64,000 bases of DNA from Cristatella mucedo (taxonomy: Eukaryota > Bryozoa > Phylactolaemata > Cristatellidae): positions 2,197,501-2,261,500 of the forward strand of contig WPIO01000050.1 in NCBI GenBank assembly GCA_009760855.2. The letters are read 5' to 3'. The notes beneath the pieces were generated by a model. That model saw nothing but the letters and a program-made list of their open reading frames with translations, was not told the DNA's origin and did not search any database. This document shows positions 48,405-59,871 of this stretch, in pieces. A program made the position numbers and the translations under genes. How positions within the stretch are numbered: position 1 is the first letter of the stretch; every line of letters begins with the position of its first letter.

Positions 48405-49345
48405 TATGTATGTAGGTATCTCCGTCAGTAACTCCACAAAGTCATAAAGACCATGTGGGTGTTACGCAGGAGAGTTTTGTATAGCGCACTCACAGCCTAA
48501 GCGGCTTTCGGTACGCATTCGGTAGCCAACAGACTTCGTCTCACGCAACAAAGAGAAAGTGGGAAGCATAGCAGAGTTAGGAGAGCAATTGAGGTAGTGA
48601 GTAGCATAGAAGTAGCAGTTCAGGACCGCTGAAAAAGATGTGCCATAGTCGGCAGTTGGAGAGTAGATGTCGTTGCGTAAGAATTGTGGAAGCGAGTTCC
48701 ACAGTCTAGGACCTGCAGAGCTAAAGCTTCTGTCGCCAACTGTCTTTAAGCGGAGGAATGGGACAGCTAATTTATTGTCCACACAGGACCTGAGGGTGCG
48801 AACAGGCTGAAACTGATGCAGCAGTTCAGCTAGGTACGAAGGAGCCAAGCCGTGACGGGCCTTGTGGGTCAGCGTAAGAACTTTGCTCTGTATCCTTTGC
48901 TCAACTGGCAACCATCCTAACTCTTTCAGCAAAGGTGACACGTGCTCAAACCGCTGGGACTTGAAGACCAGCCTTGCAGCCATATTCATAATCCGCTGTA
49001 GTGGCATAATAGCTTTCTTTGGTAGCCCAGCCAAAAGGGAATTACAATAATCAAGCCGAGACAGAACTAAAGAGCTAGTTAAATTTTTTACAAGCCACTG
49101 TGGGAGACAGCTTCTAATCTTGGATAGGGATCGGATGTGATGGCTAGCTGTAGAGGCAGTCTTCTGAATGAAGCTTTTGAAATTGAGGCAGCTGTCGAAC
49201 ACGACACCTAGATTGCGAGCACGTGGTGAAGGTCGCACAATAGCATCACCTATTAGAACGGCAAAGCCTTTTAATCCAGCCACACGCTTAGGGTGTCCTA
49301 TGAGAAGCAGTTCGGTTTGTCATCTACACGGGTACAGCTGTGTGC
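48405..49345 (-). mobile_element. LINE-A reverse transcriptase C-terminal half, longest open copy
   Basis: A 273-codon open frame (49283 down to 48462) covers the region after the RT catalytic core: AGLKGFAVLIGDAIV, LGVVFDSCLNFKSF, LVLSRLDYCNSLLAGLP, VLTLTHKARHGLAPSYLAELL, FLRLKTVGDRSFSSAGPRLW. This is typical of L2/CR1-clade LINEs. Just upstream, at about 49310-49345, the catalytic motif reads FYADGTQLY instead of YADD-QLY, and the sequence then jumps to KTELLLIG-like codons, so the catalytic site is mutated and some sequence deleted. It lies next to LINE-B sequence (47660-48400) in the same orientation. The element is not autonomous. Confidence 0.92.
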
Positions 49346-50120
49346 CGTCTGCATAAAATGAAAGCTTAGTGTGTACATCTCGAAGACATCGGCATGAGAA
49401 AGAGCTTACAAGAGTAAGAAGAGATGGGTAAAGCACAGGTCATCCGTTACTTTAGAGGCTCCTCGTATGATTGTTGTCTGTTGGCAGCAATGCTCAGGAT
49501 TCTCCGACTTCACTTGCCAAATATAGGATCTAAACCATTTTAGTGCAGTGCCAGCGATATACGCTCAAGAGGCACTTGGCGATTCTGGCATCAGATGAAA
49601 TAGATCAAAAATCAATAGATAGTCAATAGATAGTCAATAGATAGTCAATAGATAGTCAATAGATCGAAAAGAGCTTGCTGACTAGAGACTCGACCCAAAT
49701 CAGCGTTCCGGAGAAGGTCGCTATACACTCGCAGCAGTGCAGACTCGGTGGAATAATTAACTTTTGATAAAAGAGGGTTGCTGGTCTGTCACTATCGGGC
49801 CTGTATCTGATAGGAACAGTAGTAGGTAAACCTGGCGGAAGGGACTGAAGCTCTTCTGGTCCAATCTTGACTTCTTGCTATTCAGGGCGGCAGCGAATCT
49901 ATGTATCTCAGATGGAGAGCTGTAGATATAGGGTCTAGAGGGCTGGTAGTCATGTTGGACTGGGAGGTCAACTTCGAATTTAGGTCACCGACGGCAGGCT
50001 CGAAAGTTGACCTTGGGGGTGAGGCAAGGAATGGAGGGCGAGGAGTCCAGTTGGGATGTTACATTGGGAATCTACGATCTCGCCAATTTTTCTGACTGAG
50101 AAGCTGGCGAAACGAGGAAG
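49346..50120 (-). mobile_element. Upstream RT part of a LINE, strongly decayed
   Basis: The minus strand between the LINE-A C-terminal frame and about 50120 retains order and scattered matches to LINE RT sequence. The segment around 49920-49990 resembles 37950-38000 of the LINE-B copy (GATATAGGGTCTAGAGG versus GGTATAGGGTCTAGAGG), and AGAAGCTGG near 50100 matches AGAAGCTAG near 38128. Many stops occur. An 11-bp tandem repeat lies inside at about 49612-49664. Assignment to the A or B family is uncertain. Confidence 0.6.
49612..49664. repeat. 11-bp tandem repeat inside a LINE
   Basis: TCAATAGATAG repeats about four and a half times, within decayed RT sequence near the former catalytic motif A. 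Confidence 0.92.
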
Positions 50121-51607
50121 TTTACAAGGAAATGTGTGACCGGAAAGTGCTGATCGTCAATGAAACCGCTGTTCGGCCTTTGATCTCTACCAACACGAAA
50201 TATCTCAGGTCGGATTGATCGACTATCGCCACTCTCGATTATTCGTAGTATCGATCGTCAGGCGGTGGTAGCTCATTGGCAATCCGTGGGCACTGGAGTA
50301 TACGGAGGTAAAGACGAAGAGGGTGAACCAGCGATTCGCAAACTAACAGTAGTACTTATCGAAAAGACTCAGTATCGTATGATGATAAAAAAGAATATTG
50401 GTTTTAGTGCTGCAATATAAAGCTACTGACTGTCTGCAAGGGTGTGTGTAAATACCGTGCACAGACGAACGCATGACGACAAGCGAACCGGACGGGTGCT
50501 GGAGGAAATGAGGCGTATCCTGCCCTGCGGGCGTCCACGACTGAGCCCGCGAGGTCCCCAGGGCGCCCAACTCCGTGACCAAAGCAGCGCAGCGCATACC
50601 AGAGCTGTGAAAGAGAGGCAAAAGCCAATCGTAAGACGAGGGCGGGCGTGCGGCAGATTTTCTCATGCCGCTCGAGCTGTCTGGCTTGGCGCCGCAGCGA
50701 CCAACCGTTTCTCGCTATCCCGGTCGACTAATCGGTCGAGCCTGAGTCGACCTCAGCCTTGAATCGCTGGTGCGAGTAGCTCGGTCGCTTGCACAGAGCG
50801 CATTCCCTCCCGGAAGTCTTTGTATTGCTTCAATCCTTCTTTTCATCGCTCCACTCTTTGCCGAACAAGATCTAGCGCCTAAACCCAAGCAGGCGAATGA
50901 GAGCGCCGCTCGAGGACACGACGAATGCAGAAAGAATGTTTGCCTGAGTAGAGTAGCGTAGCGTGCAACAATGACTAATTTTTAGCCGAGACGGCAGCTC
51001 GCGATTGCACGTGGGAAGAGAGCGACCGTATCTGCTGTCTGATCGAGATGCATCGCTACATCTATCTTAACGTCGCAGTTGTTGCGCTAGGTGACTTTTT
51101 ATTTATTTATAGCCGAGACAAGAAGCAGCTGCCCTCGGCCGGACCGTATTACTGGTGCTAATGGCTCCTTAGTGCTCAGGCCCAGCTTTAAAAGGCACCT
51201 TAGGCCTACCAGTGGATGCTAATAATAGAGTAGCAGAAAAATCTGCACCTTCGAAAGTAATCTATCGACTGTGACAAAATGACGGCTGATAAATTGGCCC
51301 TGCAGCACCTAAGGGCTGCCCGCTAACACAGTTGCCACCAGCCAGCCACCTGCCGCCCACCTGCTGCAGGCAATCGCAACGTTGGTCGATGCGAACCCGG
51401 ATGCCCGGATACCCGGAGTCTGTCTGCTGCTGATAAGGCAGCTTGGTAGTGCAACTGGCCATAGATCGTGGCCTATAAGACACGATCTAACTTTCTTGCA
51501 ATCTAACTTTCTTTCTATCTGATCTTTCACTTTGTACAATGTGAGACCCTTCTAGAATACCAACGCGGCGATCACCAGGAGAACCTGAGAGCGTGAGAAT
51601 AGTAATG
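50121..51607. other. No recognised gene
   Basis: Moderately CpG-rich around 50450-50960, with short overlapping frames only. Nothing else is supported. Confidence 0.4.
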
Positions 51608-52195
51608 ATAACGCACTCGATAAAGCGCCCTCAGAGAACTCAGTCTCTTTCTAGGCGCTTAATAATTGCTGCAAAGGAAGCACGATCGAGTGATTAGTGG
51701 TATCATGCTCAATAAGCAACAAGAATAACATGGTTAGGGGTGACATGCACAGGGTCAGCATGAAAATGTGGTTAGTGGCAGCATGCACAGTGTCAGCACG
51801 CATGAGCACATGCAGGACGAATCACAGGGACCCACTAAATGCTGTGATGAATAAATGCGTTTTTGGTTTCTTTTTAAATGTAGACAAGTGCAGAAGATGT
51901 CGTGTGGCAGGTCGAGAGTGAGCTCCAGGCTTTGGGAGCATACGAACTAAAGACACCGTCTCCAAAGGATCTGAGGTTTGTACGAGGTATAATTAAACAG
52001 TTAGATCCCGAAAAGCCGGTGGAGCGATGCTTAGCCTCGTGGGGGAGTAGATCTGATAGGTAGGCTGGAGCCAAAGAATGAATGGACCTGAAAGTGAGTG
52101 ATGAAGCCTTGAAGTCGGTGCGTTGCTTGACTGGCAGCCAGTGAAGGTCGGCAAGAGGTGGTGTGATGTGGCCACAATTTGGCAGCCATCTCTCC
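51608..52195 (-). mobile_element. LINE-B 3' part with C-terminal coding region
   Basis: The copy starts with the 3' stem-loop (GATAAAGCGCCCTCAGAGAAC), continues through a full 3' UTR, and from about 51900 to 52180 encodes in a minus-strand frame LADLHWLPVKQRTDFKASSL, TFRSIHSLAPAYLSDLLP and FGDGVFSSYAPKAWSSL. These are characteristic L2-clade C-terminal motifs. Upstream sequence is not LINE-like, so the copy is 5'-truncated near 52195. Confidence 0.9.
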
Positions 52196-53097
52196 ATCGG
52201 AACTTCTCGCTCCCGGTCGGCTGCAGCTTGTCTGCTTTTCTGCATTTGGATGAACAATGAATGAGAGGGGATCGGAGCTTTGCCAATCGGACCGAAAAGA
52301 AATCTCGCGTAAGCTGCAAGCAGGCGACGGGACCTAACGGGAATACCTGCCGACTCAGCTGCAGAACACTCGGAGATAACGGTGGCAACTAGCCAGCGTT
52401 GCCGAGCATTACAAGGCGCGAGAGAGCCGGCCCTCACTCCCGGGAAGACTCGCTGCTGCAGGGAAGAAGAGGTCGCTTTCGTTCACCGTAGGCAGGTGCC
52501 CGCACCGGGAGGAGTCAGGAGAAGCAAGGGGCGGCGTCTATCTGGGCGTCGAGGAGAGCGAGCGAGGTGGCGAGATCATTATGCGACGGTGACCGCATTG
52601 GGCGCTTTAAATATGCGGGCGATCCGTTCAGTATGGCATACATCTGAGGCCACCTCTGAATCGGTTAATGGCGCCTAGACACATTGCGATTGACTGGACA
52701 ATGAGTCAATGAACGGGCGGGGATCATTCAGCTGAAAGCGGTTCAGTCGAAATTCAGTCGAACGGTCGAACGCGGAAACGGCATAGCTAGACAGCCTCTC
52801 TGTGGGATGGGGCAGTTATGTTGAATCGTTAATACGCGTGGACGGAAATAGAAGCTGCCCACCCCAGGCGATTGCAGAGGGTCGACCGGAGTTTTCTCGT
52901 AGCTCTTCGAATGAGCGGCTACAACCAGATCGCGACAGAGAGGAGCGGAGAGACAAAGGGACTAACAGTGAGAGAGATTGACAGATAAAGACAAAGGTGG
53001 AGGTGGATGGACTCGGAGATGGGTAGGGAAGGAGTGGCGTGGATAGCACTGAGTGGAAGTAAAAGTGGAGGTGAGGTGGAGTAGAGATGGAGTTGGG

Positions 53098-53158
53098 GTG
53101 GGTGAAATTGGAGATGGAAAGAGGTTGAAAGAGAGGGGGAGTGAGAGAGTGAGTGAGT

Positions 53159-53211
<53 letters not shown>

Positions 53212-53226
53212 GGGGAGAGAGAGAGA
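53098..53226. repeat. (GA)n-rich region
   Basis: GA-rich sequence with a pure (GA)n core at about 53163-53205 and GTGA repeats just before it. Confidence 0.95.
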
Positions 53227-53617
53227 ATGCCGTTCTTCGAAACCGGGGCACTTTAAGTGCGCTAGCGAAGAAAAGATGAACATAATTAGCTGTAGTGAAG
53301 TTTAAAAAATGGGCCCCAAAACTACGCTTTTATATTTCAAGTTTACCTTAAACGAAAATTATCCCTCTTCGATTCGATTTTCTATTTTTCGTTGGCATTT
53401 ATTTCTTGATACTATCTACACACCGCTCTACACTTAATTAAGATTGCTTTAAAATACGGAAGCAACGTCCATTTTCCAAAATGTCGGGATGAAGTTCCTT
53501 AGAGTGTACTACTTTTATTGCTATACTACTAGTACATGTACTGCTGTACTACTGCACTCCCAGTACCTGTACTACTGTACACGTACGTGTAATACTTACT
53601 ACCTGTATTACATTTAA

Positions 53618-53705
53618 TAATAATAATAATACACTTGATAAAAAACCCTCAGAGAACTCAAACTCTTTCTAGGCGCTTTACATTTGCTGCAAAGGCAACT
53701 CGATT
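53618..53705 (-). mobile_element. LINE-B 3' tail
   Basis: AATAATAATAATAATACAC, CCTCAGAGAACTCAAACTC and GGCGCTTTACATTTGC define a minimal tail of about 90 bp. Confidence 0.85.
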
Positions 53706-53804
53706 GATGTACTACCTGAATAAAGCTTTCATTAAGGCAAGATTAAATCGGAGTCCAAGCGATCAATCAAGGTTGCATTCCGTGTGGTGCCGCATGGTGG
53801 TGGT

Positions 53805-53975
53805 GAGTCGTGATGGCCCACTAGAAAAGGCGGTTGCTTTTCACGACCTCGGCTCCAAGGTCGTGGGTTCGGATCATGCAGTGAGCGATCCCTTATTGCC
53901 GCTGCAAGCGGTGGTGATAGCCGTAAAGGCTCTTCTATTGCTATAAAAAAGGCTGTTTAATCAGCTACAAATAAG
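53805..53975 (+). mobile_element. SINE-B
   Basis: The head AAGGCGGTTGCTTTTCACGA, a B-box-like GGGTTCGGATCATGC, then GCAGTGAGCGATCCCTTATT, GGTGGTGATAGCCGTAAAGG and a TAATAAATAAA-like end. The general plan is tRNA-derived. Confidence 0.85.
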
Positions 53976-54744
53976 ATGAATAATAAATAAAGGAAGAGGT
54001 ATGCATACCCACGCACTATCTCCTATCTAACAGGAGAAGCGTTATGTCCGACGACAGAAAGTGCTCGCTCTTCCGAAATGTGAACTGACTTCGAAGGCCC
54101 AAGATTATGGTTCTCGGCAAAGGAGGTTATGGTCAGTCAAAATGGCTTCTTCAGCCAGACTCACGTCGTTGGCTCGAAGGTCGCCGGTAAAGCTATCGAA
54201 TATGAGGCGACAGTACATTTCACCTCTGCTCAGCAACAATGACCACAGTCTTCTCTAAAGAGCAGGCTGAGGCTTTTGTGCTGCGTGGCCCCTGCTGACT
54301 GTTTCCGTTTGTAGCAGCCTGCGGAAAGCCGTTCGAAGTCGGACCGCATCCGCACCCACGCCGTCCCAGACAGGGGGTGGGGCGAGGCCCAGCCCGGGAT
54401 TCTCGCCGCTGCCCTGCCCGCCTTAACGCTAGGCTTACGAACTGCTGCTCTGACTGGCTTGCAACCTCGAAGCCAAGCTGTCCCGAAAAGTCTGTGATCC
54501 CTCGCGCGTGCTTTCGACTGCATCCGTAGCCCGGCGTGGGCCAACGACCTCGGGGCCTAAGGTGAAGCTTTCGAAACGAGGTTGCCAGAGCCTGCCAGCT
54601 CACTATTGAAATGTTTCGCTGTGGCCCTATGGTCAATTTCAATATGCTTGTCTCAGGATATACAATACGGATGACTCGATAGACAGTTCAGCCGCTTATG
54701 TTCGTAGACACTCCTGCATTTTCGAATCGAGGGACCGCATTTGC

Positions 54745-55075
54745 ACTGGTTTTTACCCAATGGTTAAGGTGCTCACCCGACCAAGGTCAAGGTGAGTGTT
54801 TTTATACTTGATGACACACTAGGTAAGGCGGTTGCTCTTTACGACCACGGTCCCGAGATCGAAGGTTCTAATCATGCAGTGGGCGATCCTTTAATGCTGC
54901 TGCAAGGAGTGGTGATAGCTTTTAAGGGTCTTTTGCTCTTCTATACAAAAGAGGCTCTTAAATAAGCTAATATATGACCGAGGTCGTGGGCTTGAGCCCC
55001 ATGGCGTATGGAAAGTGCCTGAATAGAGATTATGTTGTCTTGGAACGCAAATTCAAATACAATTATTTTCATATT
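54745..55075 (+). mobile_element. SINE-A split by a SINE-B
   Basis: The left part (ACCCAATGGTTAAGGTGCTC, CCGACCAAGGTCAAGGTGAG, ACTTGATGAC) resumes at 54974 with ATGACCGAGGTCGTGGGC, a B-box, and the tail GTGCCTGAATAGAGATTATG. The 31925 copy shows these parts joined as GTTGATGACCGAGG. Confidence 0.9.
54816..54973 (+). mobile_element. SINE-B inserted into SINE-A
   Basis: The insert matches the copy at 53805: AAGGCGGTTGCTCTTTACGA, GGTTCTAATCATGCAGTGG, GCGATCCTTTAATGCTGC, GGTGATAGCTTTTAAGG. ATGAC is found on both sides (54811-54815 and 54974-54978). Confidence 0.88.
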
Positions 55076-56354
55076 TACATTTATATATTATATTCTGTAA
55101 AATTCACACTCGCGCTTCTCTAGGACGAGCGAACAGATATTTTTACGGGCTGAGTTGTGCATCACTTCTTCACAGCATTACTTCTGTCAAGTAAAATAGT
55201 CCCACAGGGCCATCGCTTACACGAGCCTGCGTTTATAGTAGAGATAATGTTCTTTTTTACTAGCTATAGAGACACGTAGGACGACGATACACTTACCGTC
55301 TGGGTGTCGTCTGCGTGCAAGTGCAATTGCTGCGGGCTTATCGATTGCTGAGCGTCTGCGTTTATTTGATGCTCCTAACTAAGAGTCGTCAGCGACGTAC
55401 ACGGAGCTAGTCGTCTCGCCAGATATTGGTCAACCGTCGCAAGTTGTCGTGCTCGTGCATTAGAGCGGGTGCAGCCTACCGCCGCCTCCATAAATTACCG
55501 TCTCGTGGCCGCTGCAAGTAGGCTGCTCCCGTACCTTGCCGTCTTTTGCTGCGAACCTTGCCGGCACTGAGCGTCGCCTTAGCTACTGGTAACGAGTCTT
55601 CAGCGGTGCAAATTGAGAGTTGCTAGCAGCTAGTCGTTTACAGGTCTGCGGAGTTGAATCATTCAAGTTCTTTCGTAACGAAATGAATGCGTCTACATTT
55701 GGCAAGGCTCTAGCTTTAAAGGAGCGAGGTCATTGGCTCGATCACAACGGCGGCGCACGTAGTGCACCTGGACAAAGAGGAAGTTCTCTTAGGTCGCTAG
55801 AAGAACTAATAATTACCATCATTATTATTGTACGCATCCGAATAGGATGCGCGTGCGTGCAACCTAAAGGACACGCTAGACCTCGCAGACGCAAGTTCGA
55901 CAGTGAACAGAGCTAGCCCAACCTCGAAGCTCTGCTAAGGAAATGCAGAGGCGGCCCCTCAATACATGAACGCGTGCAGACGACAAGGGAGCGCAAGCGC
56001 AATCGATATCGAGTCCATATACCTGACGCGTCAATCCTTACGTCCGCCACGAACGACAATCCCGTTTACTCGGCGTTCCCGTAGCTTCTTGGCGAGCGTA
56101 CGATTGTCGTATGCTTGTTCGCGCCCGCTCCTAGTAGAGGCTCAACCTATTAGCGTCTGCTCACTCAGCTTCCGAATTCAGTCGCATCCGGGCGGAAGCT
56201 TCTCGCCGGCAAAAAGGTTTATTAGCGTACCTCCGATTCGAGCTTGCTCCCGCGTTTAGCCCTTCCTTCCGGACGCCGAACGAAGGAATGTGGCGGAGCA
56301 CGGCACGATGGCAGCTCCCACCGCTACATTTACCGGCTACCCAGCTGGCGTCGT
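55076..56354. other. CpG-richer stretch without recognised gene
   Basis: CG dinucleotides are frequent from about 55260 to 56350 compared with flanking repeats, but open frames are short and lack family motifs. It could be a minor promoter region or simply old unique sequence. Confidence 0.35.
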
Positions 56355-56845
56355 TTTTGCCGAAATGTGAGGAAGCGTGCGTCGGGAGCCCGTCGGGAGC
56401 ACTGGCGCAGGCCCTACGAGGGATCGGACTGCTTAAGCAGCCGCATGCTTTCGATGGCTGAGGAGTGGGCGACGGCTCTCGACGCTCGGCTCCGCCCGAC
56501 GCAGACCTGCACATTGCAGGGCACCTTGCATTGGAGGCATCTGTGGGGACGTCAATCTACCAATAGCTGCAGCCAGCTGTCGGGCGGGTTTGCAGAGAAC
56601 AATGGCTCGACTGTGCAAAAACAATGTATGCGTGGAATGTAAGGGTTGCCGGAGGACAGAAGATGAGGGAGAAGGCCAGATCCCTCTACGTCTTTACGTG
56701 TAGAGTGCACGGACTTCGCTTGGCCGGCCTGGTTTCTGCTAATAAAGTAGATTGCACGGTGTTGAAGCGAGGATACTTGTTGCTCGGTTTCGCTACCAGC
56801 CCGATGACAGGTTGTCCGGAGAGCTGTCACATTTGGTGGCTCAGC
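56355..56845. repeat. Unknown dispersed repeat C, copy 1
   Basis: Shares ordered blocks with 57852-58208: GGCC-TACGAGGGAT-GGACTGC, CAATGGCTCGAC, TTTCTGCTAATAAAGT, GACAGGTTGTCCGGAG and GCTGTCAC. It has about 130 bp extra in the middle. No protein family was recognised in either strand; both copies carry AATAAA on +. Confidence 0.85.
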
Positions 56846-57025
56846 GGTGGGATCTAGGACGACCTCTCCAGTGGGATGTACACGCAAAGTGTGCACAAGG
56901 GCGGCGCATGCCAACGTGCTCTGGTGTGAATTCCCAGGGAGTGGCAAGTGCAAATGCGACCGAAGAGGCATCAAGAGGCACTCTCGAGGGAAGCGTTCAG
57001 CTTAGCAGCGTCGAGTGGAAGCAAC

Positions 57026-57205
57026 GCGAGGCAGACCGCAAGGAGCGTGGAGGGCTAGCGACTAGAGGCTGAGGAGGAGCGACAGCAACGACAGGGCGGG
57101 GAGCTGAGACAGGGAGGGAGGCAGACTGCAAGGAGCCGGAGCAGCGACGGGAGGGAGGCAGAGGAGGAGCGACAGCAACGAGCGGACCCGGGAGCAGCAA
57201 CGAGA
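57026..57205 (+). repeat. Two-copy tandem repeat of about 91 bp
   Basis: GAGGCAGACCGCAAGGAG (57026) recurs as GAGGCAGACTGCAAGGAG (57117), and AGGAGGAGCGACAGCAACGA at 57070 recurs about 92 bp later. Confidence 0.85.
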
Positions 57206-57851
57206 GGAGTGGGAGCATTCACTATGGGAGACGCCCGGAGGAGCCAGCATTGCCAGGGCAGCAACAGCCAACAAGCCAGGCTCGAGGAGCTGGAGGCGGC
57301 CTAGCCACCTTAGTCACGAGCGAAGCCAACCCCAAGAGAGGTCTGGCCTCCGGGCTGCCGAAAGATGGCCAATTCGAGGAGGACCTCTTTTTCTTCGCAG
57401 CGGGTGTGAAGAGAGGAGGCCAGCGTGGAAAGATGGCAATGCAGAAGGAACCACCGTACGGAGCCTGGGACTCGCCAAGCCAGAGAATGAGAAGCCGAGC
57501 CAAGTTGAGCTTGGCCAGGAGCAATAAATCATTACCCAGAAGACTGATCCCCCGCCCTGATCGGCTGGTCAGAAATAGGCTGGAGCTGAGCAAGTACAGC
57601 TATCGGATTGATGCATGGATAGGAGATGCCCCTCGCGGAGTGCTCGTGCAGAGCCCGAAAAATAGCCGATTCTGCCAAAGGCATGTCAGAGCAGAGTGAT
57701 GAGGCTTGCTAGCTCATTCCACGATCCACCGGATCGAAGAATAGCCCATCAACCTTTGCGGTCGCGGGGTACAGTAGTGACGTAGACAGCAGGCACCGGG
57801 TGACGGATGCCGCTCCGACTTAAGGCGACTGACCACTAGTCTGTTGCCCGG

Positions 57852-58208
57852 CGACGAGAAGGATGTGAGAGAGCGTGAATCTGGAGCCCTCGAGAGTATT
57901 GGACGCTGGCCATACGAGGGATGGGACTGCCTACCACAAACTGCCACCAACTGTCGGCAGGTTTGGAAAGACCAATGGCTCGACGGCAAAAAAGCAACGC
58001 GTACGTGGAAAATAAGGGCTGCCTGAGGAGAGAAGAGGGTGAAGGCTAGATCCCTCCCTCTACGCTGACAGTCGTCTCGAGTGCTTAGACTGGGCTTGGC
58101 TGGTGTGGTTTCTGCTAATAAAGTCCTTGGCATTGAAGCAAGAAGGCTAGTTGCACGGTCGTGCTGCCCAGCCTGACGACAGGTTGTCCGGAGGGCTGTC
58201 ACGTGTGG
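57852..58208. repeat. Unknown dispersed repeat C, copy 2
   Basis: Second copy of the element at 56355-56845, in the same orientation, about 1.5 kb away. The copies are well diverged, and ATCCCTC and GCTTGGC are also shared. Confidence 0.85.
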
Positions 58209-59076
58209 CCGAGCGGCTTTCCTCTTTGAAGCGCCCCAGATGAGTAAGTTTTCATTATCGAGCGTAAAGTTCACGTTTCTCGGTCCGAAGTGTGCACATA
58301 ATGACCTTAGTTTGGCAGCTCCTTACAGGGTACTGCAGCGAACACACGTAGATGTTCCGGGGCTTCACGCTAACCGACCTGCACGTAGCGGCAATATACG
58401 TCGCAGCCACGCTCTTTGGAATGCAGTTGAAAAAGCGCCTCCCAGCGTGGCGTGGCTAGCGAGTCGTAACAGCACGCCGGCTGCACGAACCTAAGCAGAC
58501 GATAGTGAAACACTACAGCATTAAACACAGCCCTACACCCTCACTTAAGTTTAAGCACCTTGCTATCATTGTATATTCTGCATTGCGTGGGGCCAGTCTG
58601 TCCAGCTCAGCGGGTGGCCGGAGAACTTATAAATGGTCACTTCAGATGCCCTGTGCACGGTCTAAGCAACCATTGTATAAAATGTGACACATTTGGTTCT
58701 TAATAATAATAATAATTGATCAGGAATTGCTAACGAGCTCAACCCCGGGCAATTACGACGTTGCGGCAGCTAGTTGGCACGCATTGCCAGCTTCGGTATG
58801 TGACGTAGGCTGACGCACAGAATACGTGAGTCTTGCGGGCTGTTTCGTCGACTTTTAAACACAACAGGTTTCCATTGTATTATAAGTCGCACATTTATTT
58901 CGTAACATTTGCTTTGCATCAGCATTTGTTAGTGTCCGCCGGAATGTGCTTCGACCCTCTTTCTTTAGGTGCTAACCCGGTAAGACTACACTGACAGTAT
59001 ATGAACCGCGAATAAACTGTAGGCAGAACAATAGTCCGCCAGGAACGATTACGACTACCCTCTGTTTTGCAGCAGA

Positions 59077-59079
<3 letters not shown>

Positions 59080-59109
<30 letters not shown>
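59080..59109. repeat. (TA)n microsatellite
   Basis: Fifteen TA units followed by CACACACA. Confidence 0.95.
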
Positions 59110-59117
<8 letters not shown>

Positions 59118-59248
59118 TCATGGACGACTAACCAAGAGGTTTCGGGACCGTTCCCGACTCATGGCGAAATTCTTTTCAGAAGTTCAGTCCCTTGCCAGAC
59201 CTCTAGTTACTTTCTGTTTTGAAATAGAACTTACATGTAGGTAGGTAC

Positions 59249-59695
59249 ATGTACGTACATGTACAGGATATGTACGCCCAATCCCAAAAAAATCATCCCA
59301 GTATGGCGAAAGCTCGAGTGGCTGCTATTCCGCTCAGCTATGACGATTTTCTAAGACATAAGACATACTACAGATGGGGTTGGCATGCGAAAATAAGTAT
59401 TGACAGCCGGCAAACACTTCTTAATGACCTCACTTACATGCCCAGGAACAAGTTTCCGCGTTCTCTCCGTTATAGCATTCCGCAAAGCCTAAATTTTGCT
59501 GTGAAAGTCGGCTGTCGATTTAGGACAATCCTCTGTCCGCCTCTCGATACATACGATCCCATAAATGTTCTCTTTGATTCAGATGCGGCAGCTGGCCGAG
59601 TCCACTGCATCACGCTGGATTCGTCAAAAAAGCGAACGACTGACCTAGCAGAGTGCTTACGCTCGTTATCGTTATGCCCAACACAAGGATCCTAA
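59249..59695 (+). CDS. Unassigned 148-codon open frame
   Basis: From about residue 19 (MAKARVAAIPLSYDDF) the translation has mixed, protein-like composition with no repeat bias, including RHKTYYRWGWHAK and PPLDTYDPINVLFDSDAAAG. It ends at a TAA at 59693-59695. A second open frame overlaps its end in another register (59653-59889, MPNTRILKRSVRDMQ onward), so a frameshifted or spliced longer coding region is possible. I do not recognise a family. It could be an exon, a decayed transposon gene or chance. A short telomere-like patch follows the second frame. Confidence 0.25.
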   Translation: MYVHVQDMYAQSQKNHPSMAKARVAAIPLSYDDFLRHKTYYRWGWHAKISIDSRQTLLNDLTYMPRNKFPRSLRYSIPQSLNFAVKVGCRFRTILCPPLDTYDPINVLFDSDAAAGRVHCITLDSSKKRTTDLAECLRSLSLCPTQGS

Positions 59696-59871
59696 AGCGG
59701 AGTGTTCGTGATATGCAATCCAACTTTCTTGATCAACTGAATATATACAAGTTGGTCCACGATACCTGCGATCTCAAGCAGAACTCCAATTTCGCCATAA
59801 AGCATTCCCAAACCATAATCAGTATACCGCCGACTTTCACAGTAGGTCGAAAGGCAGTCTTCTTTCTTCCG

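Noticed and set aside
57714-58274. 186-codon minus frame over repeat C
   Set aside because: The shared VTALRTTC-like segment with 56552-56974 reflects the duplicated repeat. No recognised protein domain and no conserved continuation.
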